A stretch of 64,000 nt of DNA, from contig JAKTNV010000005.1 in assembly GCA_022747635.1 (NCBI GenBank), forward strand, positions 92,035,969-92,099,968. The letters run 5' to 3'. Below the pieces are notes generated by a model, which saw only the letters and a program-made list of their open reading frames with translations, was not told the origin of the DNA and did not search any database. The stretch is from Hetaerina americana (lineage: Eukaryota; Arthropoda; Insecta; Odonata; Calopterygidae). The position numbers were made by a program, and so were the translations under genes. Shown in pieces: positions 54,640 to 64,000 of this stretch (position 1 is the first letter of the stretch; every line of letters begins with the position of its first letter).

Positions 54640-57600
54640 CTTCGCGTTTCAGTTTTTAAGAAGACAAGAGGATTTATCCGATTCCTTGATTAATATTTTA
54701 TCGCATGCATTCCATATTACCGCATATTCCAAATGCGGCTGAAATAAAACGAAGTAAAACCTCTCTGTTATTTTTCATTATATTATCCTACGACCCGTCT
54801 AACGGCAACTAGATTCTATAAGGCTATCCCGCATATAATTGTAATGAGTGTACACCATGAAATGTTGGACTTCTGTTGGTGTGTTACAATGTTATGCACT
54901 CGTGTGTGGGCGTAATGGCGAATGTTTTCGTCCGGTGCAGGCCTGCTGATGAGGTATCTCCTAAAATAAGATATTGATTAACAGCTGAAATGATGGTCAC
55001 ATTGCAACTCTTTCATTGCGAAAGTGTTTGGCGTTAATTTCTGATCCCTAAGTTGCTGCAAATAATTAAAATACAACTTAAAAATGAAACAACGAAAGAG
55101 AATAAGATTTTTGTGCTTTTTATGACTTTTTTAAAATCACTTCTTCAACCGTGACATTGAACCCATCTATGCCATTTGCGGCGGGGTGATCCCGTGTCGT
55201 ACCATTCCCAAGCTGAATAAATGGCTCCATCTAAGGGGTGGTGAGGCAACTACTTAAGCGGTACGCGCTTCCTTGTGTCCTCATTCTCCGTAATTAGAAT
55301 ATTTAAACAAAAAAGGCGAGTGGAAGGGAAGACAGAAGGGGGACGACAAGAGAAATGCCCCGGTAGCATTACTTCCTATATCGGGGCAAATCTCACTCGC
55401 TGGGAAAGCGAGCATGAGCGCGTTTCGGGTCGCAGCGCAATAACTAGGACGAGATTCGGAGTGATTGCATCATTTTTTGTTTTAACTATTTTTAGCGAAC
55501 GTTGAATGCGCTTTCGTCATTCGTATATTCTAAGTAATTAGAGCCACTAATATTTTTTTCATCCACGAAAGGTAAAGAAATACATGAGTGTAACTATTAA
55601 GGTTAAATGTCTACTTTCGGTAATTAAAATCATCTTTTTGCAAATTAATGCTTTCTAAAAATGTACGTAGCCGATGAGTAACCGCGACTGATGTCAAGTG
55701 TAATGTCTATTTAAATTTTCTATAGTGCCACGCGATTGCATCCGAACCTTCCTAATCTTCAAGCAGTGTGGCCATGGAAATTGAAGTATCGTTATGAGCA
55801 ACGGACATTTTCTTAGATTTCGATCTCAACCAAACCGCGCAGAACTGTGCAGTCAAAGTTTATTCTCCGAGATTTTTTTTAACCTTCTGAAGGCCTCTCC
55901 CTTGTTAAACTTCATGAACCCCAGCCGTGCACGACAGTTGTGTTCAACGGATATGCATACGAAATTCTTATTTTCCGAAGAGAACCGATCAATTACTCGA
56001 GACGGGCTTTTTCTTTGGTCCATAAATGATCATGATAAATCAACGGAAATCAACGTAGTTATGCAACATTTTTCATTTTCAACTAAGGAGAGCACGATAT
56101 TTTCTTCGCCGACTTTCCATGACTGCCGAACTTCTTCGACGAATGTAACAAGTGCCCTCCTTGCTCAGTTTTCCACTGCACCGTTGCAGTTCCCGTCAGC
56201 ACAGCATATCCAATCCCGATGCCATCCTTGGCGAGCGCATCCGACGCTGCTCCCTCCTGGAAGGGCTCCAGCGCCCAAGGTCGCCAGACATTCATTCCAG
56301 CAACCCCCGCGCCGAAGTTGCTGGCATCGGTGACTCCACGGAACACACCATTTCGCGGCCATCACACGTACAAGCCGGTCACTCCCGACGCAATGTCTAA
56401 ATTGACAATGATCGCGCGATGCATCGCCTATTCGAGCCGTCAATCAACGTCGGCATCTACATTTGGGACGTGTGATGAAGTTTTAGATTCTTCTTATTTC
56501 ATATTGAATGCCCATTTCCTATATATTTATTTATCGAAGTATTTCCGACATTGATAGAGAAATTATACTGATCAAAATCTAAAAACTGTTGTTCAATCTT
56601 ATTATTCAGGGTTGTCTATGTGGAGTCGAGGTTATTGAGTGTAAACCAAGACGTGATCCGCTGAAAATTCGTTTTGCAAGTGCTGGCGATGCAAATACGG
56701 CGCTCGGTATGAGATGGGTTGTCTTTCATTAATACCGCGATTCCCATCGGCATTTTGCAATTCTCCATTAATATCGCAAGACCCGGAAAAACCTCCGCAG
56801 TCAAGCATATCACATGTATGACATCGCGTTCTGCCCGTAAATATTTCTGTACCGATTACTAGTGCCACCAAGAAAGCAATTTTACACCGATTGAAAACTG
56901 CAAATATTTTTACACCCTCTATGGTTTTTTTACCCTGTATGGTTTTACACCGTATCAACGCAGTAATTTCATCTTCGAGGCGAAATAAGAGCGTTCGCAT
57001 TTTTGTTTTGGCCATAGGGAGAAGGAAAGAATAAATAAGGGTTAAGCGGGAAGGACATATGTAAGGAATAGAGGTAGGTTGAGGGATGAGGTCTAAGTGA
57101 TTCTAAGAAAGACATTGTCAGGGAAGGGTTGTTCGACACATACTAAGAGTGGAGGGTAGAGGGTGGTTGGATGATAAAATACGGGAAGGGTGGAGTCAAT
57201 AGGAGAGAGAGGGGGGGGTTTCACTGTTTGCTGTCGAAACGGAATTCTGTGGAGATGAGAGTGGTTTACAAAAATATGGTCGTTTAAAATAACATTCATA
57301 TTCATTTTACAATTTCAATTAGCTCTAAAATATCAAATAAATCTGTGAAAAAGTGCATATTTGGTTTTTCTCATAATGACGAAATTTCACCACATCTCGC
57401 CTAAGTCTGTTGAAAATTATTGACAGTTAATATATATTTTTAGAATGCCTTATATTGACTTCTCCCAATTATCTTGTAGTCCCATATAATATTTACATTT
57501 GCAACTACAATCGATTTTTTCTTGGGCTAGACAGCGGTCATACCGATCGGTTGTCACTGCATTTCCGCATATTTACGAATCCGCTTTTACTCGAAAAAAT

Positions 57601-58000
57601 CGCGATGGGCATTCCATCTCCGCTGCCCTCGCGAAACTCTGAAGCCGGTCATATCTCCGTTTCATCGCAAAATGGAAAGTGGCTGCGTACCCATTTTCCG
57701 CGTTTATGTGATGAGCTAAGGTATTCGATGTGGTTGCAATTAATCCTTCTCCCCCCACCCCACTCCCCTCTCTATGGTTTCAGTTATTTGCGGTGCGCGT
57801 GGTTCCCTCTCCTTCAGTTTGTTCTTGTTTTAGTCGAAAACACTTTCGGGTACCCGTTGTCTGTTTCAGATCCTTGTTTTAGTCTTGGTAATACTCGCAC
57901 TTTAAACTATATGTACCGCGACGGTCCGTGAAAGATTCTGTGGGTCGAAAACTCGTTGTATCATACGAAACCGGTAGTTGTGATAAAAATGCAACTGTAG
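54640..58000. other. no confidently supported feature
   Basis: Unassigned frames include 55794-56333 (+, 179 codons), 56083-56346 (-) and 56632-57015 (-, 127 codons). None shows a motif or splice context that I recognise. The first two overlap on opposite strands, so at most one could be real. The rest is AT-rich. Confidence 0.35.
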
Positions 58001-58049
58001 GCATCGTTGTTACTTCAAAAATACATTTTGACAATTAAAAAAATAGCAC

Positions 58050-58420
58050 TTGCACGTGTTTCATTGTGCCGGAGGAGAATCCTGAAGACTAAATGGACAG
58101 ATAAAGTGGGGAACGAGGAAGTTTATAGAAGAGCAGAAGAGGAAAGGACCATATGGAGAGATCAACGTCAAATAAGAACTAGATGGATTAGATATACCTT
58201 GAGGCACAATGGATTAGTTAGAAACATAAGAGAAGGAAAAATTGAAGGAAAGATCCCGCGAGGAAGGCGAAGAGACAAGTACATAGGACAAATTAAGAGG
58301 GACGTAAAATAGGGAACCTATCAGAGGGTGAGGGAATTAACACCGAATAGGGAAGAATATAGGGCTGCAGTAAACCAATCTTAGGTTTAAAATACTAATG
58401 ATGATGATACGTGTTTCAAG
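58050..58420 (+). pseudogene. RTE-type C-terminal relic, second family
   Basis: The frame ending at 58312 encodes KTKWTDKVGNEEVYRRAEEE, RTIWRDQRQIRTRWIRYTLR, HNGLVRNIREGKIEGKIPRG and RRRDKYIGQIKRDVK. This is the stereotyped C-terminus of RTE-clade polyproteins and differs from the family seen elsewhere in the window. A 3' UTR of about 90 bases ends in a GATGAT repeat near 58400. Only the last 85 or so codons exist. They are unbroken, so this may be a relatively recent, strongly 5'-truncated insertion. Confidence 0.75.
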
Positions 58421-58919
58421 CAGAGCGAATCGATAAACTGCCATTTCGTGGTAAATTACGACCAAAGAACAAAAACAGAGTCATCCGATTGATTGATAAT
58501 GGCTAACCTTGAAGGTGTGTCTCCTAGGGCTCCCTTTAAGACACCACGCCACGCTACTTTCAATCGTATAATTCGTGTTTTCTGCGATTTGAACTGATAC
58601 ACACTACTGCGTAGGAATCGATTCAAATTACGTAATGCATCGGCAGATTTGATAATAGTGACAAGAGATACACTGATGGAGAAAGACCGGATCCCCAGCC
58701 GCGCAGGAGATCCGGTCTTTGGTCATCCAATTCATGGTCGCAGCTGTGGGGGCAACCCCTGAAGCACACGCCATTCCCTCGAACTTCTACTTCTGCCACA
58801 CAACCTCGCGATGCAATTGCAGATGCTGATGTACAAACGTGTCCACAGCGTTTTTGAAAGAACCGATCAATGTTTTCGTGAACTCTTTCGGCAGTATACA
58901 TGGGAAATACGGCGATCTA

Positions 58920-59226
58920 CGAGGGTGTTCCCAGAAGTACCTGATCCAACAAAGAAAACCCAAAAATTTGGGGAATTAATATATTTATTTTTCAACATAA
59001 TCTCCTTTCAGCTCTATACGTTTTTCCCAGCGATGCTCAATAAGTTCGATAACCTTTTTAAAGTAAGAACTGTCTTGCTCCTAAAAATAGCGATTAACTG
59101 CCGACATCCCTTCTTCACGGTTGGAAAATCTTTGACCAACGAGCCATTTTTTCAAGTTTGTGAAGAGAAAATAATCAGAGGAGACTACATCTGGAGAATA
59201 GGGTGCATGAGGTAGCAATTCCAGTA
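58920..59226 (-). pseudogene. mariner transposase C-terminus with terminal repeat
   Basis: On the minus strand: ELLPHAPYSPDVVSSDYFLF (third catalytic Asp in SSDYF), TNLKKWLVGQRFSNREEGMS, a stop, then FKKVIELIEHRWEKRIELKG and DYVEK with the natural stop at 58985-58987. The transposon end follows: CGAGGGTGTTCCCAGAAGTA begins directly after TA at 58918-58919, the dinucleotide targeted by mariners. The 5' two thirds of the gene and the other terminal repeat are gone. It is a different mariner lineage from the one at 15.4 kb, judging by the termini. Confidence 0.82.
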
Positions 59227-59229
59227 TAC

Positions 59230-61440
59230 CAGAACTTTTCATATCGTCGTAATTTAAAATATTTTGTTTGCTACGCGTAATAATGTTTCTTTAAGCTGAA
59301 AGAGCGACGGTAAGGACATCTTCCAGGTGGAAGATAAGCATGAGCAACCGCATTAGTGATAAGTGGCCGACTTCATTTAAAATCCTACTGAAACACTAAG
59401 AAATACCAATTCCTTCCTTAAGCCCTGGGCACTCTAGCTGAGACCCAGAAGGATTAGGAGCAGCGCGAAACACGATTTCGGACTAGAAGCACTCGGAAAA
59501 TGATAAGTGATGTCGTGAAAGCTGAAGGCTCCATGGAGAGCAGCAGTTGAGTTTCCTACTTACGTTAATGTACTCATGTCTGTTAATTTCAAATGTTGAT
59601 TAATTTTAGGGCAATGGATCACAATGGCAGTACACGATTTAAACGCAAAAAGTATTCATTGGCTACCGTTTACGAGTTAATAATTCAATGCGACCGGCTC
59701 CCTCCATTTAGTAAGCTCAGACGCTGTCAAAAATGCCCAACCCACTCCGGAAACGGGAATCCGACGGTCGTCTAATGAGCATACGGGGACGCGCGCACCT
59801 ACCTATGTGCCGCCCCACCACCCAACCACCCACACCCCCACCCCCGCCCCCCTCCAAGGCTTGTGTACATAACTGTATTGCGCCCTCGATTTACATTGGC
59901 GGCTGCCGCACCACCGCCGTAGCCCTGCACCACGGTCTCTGCCATCCGCACAATGAGCGCACCACGGGCAGCGGGTGTCGTGATGAATTGTTTCGCCAAG
60001 TGGGGCATCTCTTTGGGTGCATCGCGGGAAAACGGCGGGGTTCGCTCCCATCAACCCGCCCGACTCCCCCGAACCGGGCGCTCTGGCACGAGGGACTGGT
60101 CCAATTCGAAATGTGCATGAACGGAAGTGTCGCTCTCCGGCAGTGTGAAGAAAGCAAGGAAAAACATACGACGCCGTTCCACAAAATACGATCTACCTGA
60201 ACTTCCGTTTGAAATAGACATATCATCTTTTGACGACGATGCATCGTCGCAAGTAAATTTTATTTTGAACAAGAGCAACGTTTATTACGGGAAAGATCGA
60301 CCCCAGCCTTAATCTTAATGATGGGCGAAGGATATGGTGAGGGAATGTTCAGGGCAAAAAATTTATTATACTAAATTAAATGAAAAATTATTGTGGGTTA
60401 GGACGGAATAAACCAACATTCGATGACAAGACATCCTAGCTAAGGATGTTTTACCCTGAAAATTCCCTCGCCATATCCTTTGCCCACCATTTAAGAGTAC
60501 GGCTAGGGTCGACCTTTCTCATAACATTCATACGGTCGCAGTTATCATTCCTGATAATTTAAGAGAAGCATTTATATGTATCACATAGTTCCACTTCTAA
60601 CTTTCAACCCAGGTGCCCCAATCACCCAGTACCTCAGCGGTGGATTCCAAGGTAACCTTCGCGAGCATACCGTAGAATAACCGATTAAAACTTAGGTTCG
60701 GATCTTAGGTTTCTCACGGACGGTGCTGAAGTGTGCTCCCGCGGCATCTATTTGGCCATTTTTTCCATTATATTAGCTTCTCGTGCATGAACTTTTATTC
60801 AGCCATTGTGACCAGCCACCAGAAGACCCGATGGCTAAGGCAAAGGAGAGGCTCATCTCTGATTGGATCCGTCACGCCAAAGTAATACTGTTTGGGGCAA
60901 TTTACGGTCCCTTGCCCACGACACCTGTTCCACCCCAGCTGAAACTGCCCACCAGAAAGTTACTCCGTTTGTAAGAGGATTTTGAATTGCTTGACTCATC
61001 TGCCGGATTCTCAGCTATTTTCACATCGCTTGGTTGACACCTTCGAATATTCATGATAAACGTTTTCTGAGAAAATACATTTGCCACCATGTAGAGGAGA
61101 AAGTTTTCCTTTTGCCCATAGTGAATTCCGCTCGCATTCTCATTTGAATTGCGATGCATTTTATCAGCATAAATCGCATCTTAATGCTCGCTTTAAAATA
61201 ATTCTTCCATGAGATAAAGGTAGACAGCCGTCCAATTCACTGAATCGAGAAGGATACTAATCGGAAGTCCATTCCATTACACTTTAAAATCATCCTCATC
61301 TCCTTGTTACAGAAAAAGTGAGTTTTTCGTTTTTAAGACCAGGCGCACACATGGTGATGTACTCTTCAAGACGATCGTATGACTCAAGGTTTTCTTTATA
61401 AAACCAATAACAAAGAAATGCCAACCCTCAATGGAAAAAA
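59230..61440. other. GC-rich patch (59.74-60.13 kb), unassigned frames; otherwise nothing
   Basis: A GC-rich patch with C-runs carries overlapping frames on both strands. A frame at 60117-60312 encodes an acidic patch FEIDISSFDDDASSQVNF, which looks less random than its neighbours, but I cannot place it in a family. Near 60615-60655 the text CCCAATCACCC...GCGGTGGATTCC is faintly like a CR1 3' end. Confidence 0.3.
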
Positions 61441-61442
61441 AC

Positions 61443-61615
61443 GGACGCCTCGGTAGCTTAAGTGGCTAAAGCACTCGACCGGATATTGAGGGATCTGGGT
61501 TCGAGTCCCAGTCAAGGCGAATGATTTTTACGCTCTGAAATTGTTGCATTGAAATGCACATTAGCGGATGACTCCGTTAAAAGTTACTGTTGCGGCATCT
61601 CCCGCAGTTTCTTTG
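61443..61615 (+). repeat. SINE-1, tRNA-derived, complete
   Basis: The head GCCTCGGTAGCTTAAGTGGC contains box A. Consensus box B, GGTTCGAGTCC, is at 61498-61508, and the acceptor-like closing is GTCAAGGCGA. The unrelated body follows: ATGATTTTTACGCTCTGAAA, TTGTTGCATTGAAATGCACA, TTAGCGGATGACTCCG and GTTGCGGCATCTCCCGCAGT, with a T-rich end. The head pairs across its length like a tRNA acceptor stem (CGCCT...AGGCG) but is followed by the SINE body rather than a terminator, so it is not a plain tRNA gene. Tails of the same family lie at 2.1 and 31.4 kb. Confidence 0.85.
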
Positions 61616-61619
61616 GAAT

Positions 61620-62700
61620 TTGATGATAATTGTGTTTAACTAGTATGTCGGTCGCGCCCAAAAATGTCCCTAATTCTACAAATCTTACGTTAAAAACACT
61701 TTAGCTTTCGATTGAATGGCGTTTTTGGCTTTTACTGGCGGGAATTCTCAGCTTAGCTCTCAAATGCACTTAAATAAGCACTGTATTTATCTTTTTATTC
61801 ATTGATTTCGATTTGAATAGGTATTTAATTTAGCTTGTAACAATAAGTATTCCCATTGTAAAATATTAAAACAAAGTTTTTGCGGTTGTTATTAATTATT
61901 AAGGTTTTGCGTGGATACGAGATCCCACAATGACTCGTCATGGAGCCGCATATCTGACAAAGAAGAATGAAACGATGACAACCGCAATGCAAACAACCGG
62001 AGGGCTCTCTAGAAATTCGCGAGTTGAATTAATCCAAAACTTCGCCGTAGTTGTTGAAGTTTCGGCGAATTTTACGATAACAGAAAAGAAAACACACACC
62101 GTCTCGGTAAGATTTGAATCTTAGGGTCGGTGTTTGGTTTTATACCGATCTCTATACGAATGGGTGTTTTTCGCCAAATTTAAACGAAGTACTTTCGACA
62201 GTGAAAAGGTCAAGATGAAACTACGATTCAGCACGACGGCTGACATTTTGACTGCCTCACATGCAAATAAAAGAAATGAGTAATTGTACGGGCGGGCTTC
62301 TCATGTGACACAACACAAGCAGCGGAAAATATTTAGTTCAACAAGATCATATTGGTCTTAATATTAAATTGAATGAGTACCTATCCCATGAACTATTAAC
62401 TGGATGCCATGTGAAATGATTCATCCAAAACTTCAAATTAAAGAAGTAATAAGAGAGCGACATTCTTCCGCTTTATTCGGAAGGATTCGTGAAGAAACAG
62501 CGGTGGGAAAGCATCGAAGGATGCCGAGTGACAACATCTAGAAGGCCCTTGTGGCGCGGCAATGGAAACTTTGACAACCCCCGAAAACATACGAGTACGT
62601 ACACGCATATATCTCGTCTATCTAATCTTTCGGAACACAGATAAGAGCTTGGTCGAGGAAGCGGTGCTCACTCTTTCGTGCGAAAAGGCCAATGGTGGAA
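61620..62700. other. no supported feature
   Basis: AT-rich DNA. A 64-codon frame at 61930-62124 is unassigned. Confidence 0.45.
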
Positions 62701-62719
62701 CAGATGCTTTAATCTCTGT

Positions 62720-63340
62720 TGTTACGAGAAGTCCTCGGGCCGCAGTCAGCCATTCTTCCGTAACCGCCGCCCCCCCCCCCACTCTCCTGCGCCCCGCGCG
62801 CGCGCCCCGCCATTTGTCCACGAGAAATAAATCAGCGACCTCAAATACGATCGCGCCCGGCCGCGACTTCCTTCGAGTTCCTTCCTCCGAAAGGTCCTCC
62901 CCCCCCCTCTCATTCCTCTCACCCCCCCACACTGCCCGCCACTCGCCCCCTTGCGCCGGGATCAACGACATCGGTGGTCAGTGAGGCCCAACGACCCCCC
63001 CCCTCTCTTCCCTCCCCGCCAAGAAAGAGATGCGAGTGGCGTGGGAACGGATTATCCCGGGCACCGACTCCACGAGGCGCATTTTCTTCCGCCGTTTCAG
63101 GATTTGAACGGGGGACGAATTCCAATCATTAGGGAATTCACTCTCCGACTCCTTTTCTTCCGTCACCTGGGCATCACTCACTTCTTCCTCCTGTCGATCG
63201 CGTGACGACCTCGGCTTCGCGGAAACGGTGCGTTCCATTTCAGTTTCCGCGACGGTCATCGTCTTTTCGCTGCCATTCGAACGCAAATCAAACCGAGATC
63301 GTTGCCGCACGTCGCGTCCGAACGTATTCTCTCGCGCTTG
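62720..63340. other. CpG-rich island
   Basis: GC- and CpG-rich with C-runs, and open frames on both strands (up to 140 codons) that match nothing known. It may mark a promoter. I see no TATA box or convincing donor. Confidence 0.45.
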
Positions 63341-63719
63341 GCTATATCACATTTTTCAAATCATTTTAGTCCCAAGATACCCGAAAGATAACCATACTTT
63401 TTCAAGGACAAAAGCAGACTTCCTGCGAGCGATTTGAAAAAAAACTTCCTCGAGTTGCGATGCGCTCTGCTCGTCACATCTTTTATCGTTTTCATAATGG
63501 AAAGCCCCTTAAATATATATATGATATGATTTAGTGTTGAAAAAAGAGCTACCGCCAATGGTCTCCCATTGCTATAAATACTTTTACGTAATTAATAGCC
63601 CATAATTGATTTTCCATGAGAAATTTACTTGAATATAAATAAATTCTGTGTTAAAAAACTTCTAAAATTCAGTCAGAAAATGCCTCAAAAGACTTCTGGG
63701 ATTTGTCATATATATATTC

Positions 63720-64000
63720 TGTGAGTACGGTGTGGCTCATGTTGGTCGCACCATTGAAACCCAAAATGAAGTGAAGCAATTGAGATTGGGACGATTGGAA
63801 TTGTGACTTGGTTTGGATTGGTGTGGCGATCTCGCCAAACACGACGTTAAACTGAGCTCACACCGTCAATTGGAACAAGGCAAAATTACTACGCCGCTCG
63901 CGTGGCTATTGGGATCAGGTGGACAGGAAGGCTACTGAGATCCGCCTCCGAAATAAGAATTTCAATAGGTATGCGGGTTTTCAATCATGCAACACCTGGA
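63720..64000 (+). pseudogene. Penelope-like element, GIY-YIG endonuclease relic (runs off the edge)
   Basis: The first frame encodes CEYGVAHVGRTIETQ, the position of the GIY-YIG motif (C-x-C-G-x-x-Y-I-G-x-T-x-R in the family), followed by NEVKQLRLGRLEL and a stop. In another frame, from about 63906, the text is YWDQVDRKATEIRLRNKNFN and RYAGFQSCNTW. That is the stereotyped C-terminus of Penelope-like proteins (W-D, then E-I-R-L, then N-R-x-x-G-F-x-L-x-x-x-W). At least one frameshift and one stop lie between. The RT domain should lie upstream but is not recognisable before 63690. The 3' continuation is outside the window. Confidence 0.75.

Noticed and set aside
55794..56443. Overlapping frames of 179 (+) and 87-92 (-) codons, one with TDASNFGAG-like text recalling RNase H of LTR elements
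   Set aside because: Only one short block resembles the family. The flanking RT and integrase motifs are absent, and the two strands compete for the same DNA.
61446..61520. A functional tRNA gene
   Set aside because: Box A and box B are good, but the head is followed by a long SINE body shared with other loci and not by a terminator. It is the head of a tRNA-derived SINE.

Overview
This is a gene-poor, repeat-rich stretch of an animal nuclear genome, most likely an arthropod and perhaps an insect. The reasons are the mix of CR1/L2-type and RTE-type non-LTR retrotransposons, mariner remnants, tRNA-derived SINEs, a Penelope-like element, long (TA)n arrays, and AT-rich DNA interrupted by GC/CpG-rich islands. 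I cannot name the species from sequence alone. No multi-exon host protein gene can be supported. The only host-gene signal of any strength is a CpG-rich promoter and leader exon at about 23.4-24.2 kb.

Layout. 0-9 kb: AT-rich DNA with a SINE palindrome (2.1 kb), decayed RTE pieces (3.3 and 4.7-5.2 kb), an unclassified repeat (5.2 kb) whose inverted partner lies at 32.1 kb, a GC/pyrimidine-rich island (5.6-6.5 kb), and a reverse-strand CR1 endonuclease relic (7.3-7.8 kb). 9.2-15 kb: the centrepiece. An RTE 5' end is followed by a well-preserved, 5'-truncated CR1/L2 element (9.98-14.03 kb) and then a second RTE relic. The CR1 element has an esterase ORF1, an endonuclease/reverse-transcriptase ORF2 over 950 codons long with no stop, a 3' UTR with a terminal hairpin, and a short tandem tail. 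15.4-15.9 kb: internally deleted mariner. 16.7-21.9 kb: a decayed, nearly full-length CR1 copy on the minus strand, plus more CR1 ends. 23.4-24.4 kb: putative promoter island. 26.8-27.5 kb: CR1 3' end interrupted by a 199-bp palindromic insertion with an 11-bp target-site duplication. 28-42 kb: mostly featureless DNA with scattered SINE, CR1 and RTE pieces and a second palindrome of the same style (38.1 kb). 43-55 kb: a cluster of (TA)n arrays interleaved with SINEs, RTE pieces and a hairpin-forming repeat family. 55-64 kb: low-content DNA, an RTE C-terminus, a mariner C-terminus, a complete SINE, a CpG island, and a Penelope-like GIY-YIG relic running off the right edge.

How the parts relate. 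Almost everything recognisable is a mobile element or a remnant of one. The CR1 copies share a conserved 3' hairpin, which is probably the recognition end for target-primed reverse transcription. SINEs would depend on LINE machinery, though which LINE serves them is not visible here. The best-preserved CR1 copy carries a textbook -1 frameshift heptamer exactly where ORF1 and ORF2 overlap, which suggests how its ORF2, which lacks an early AUG, could be expressed.
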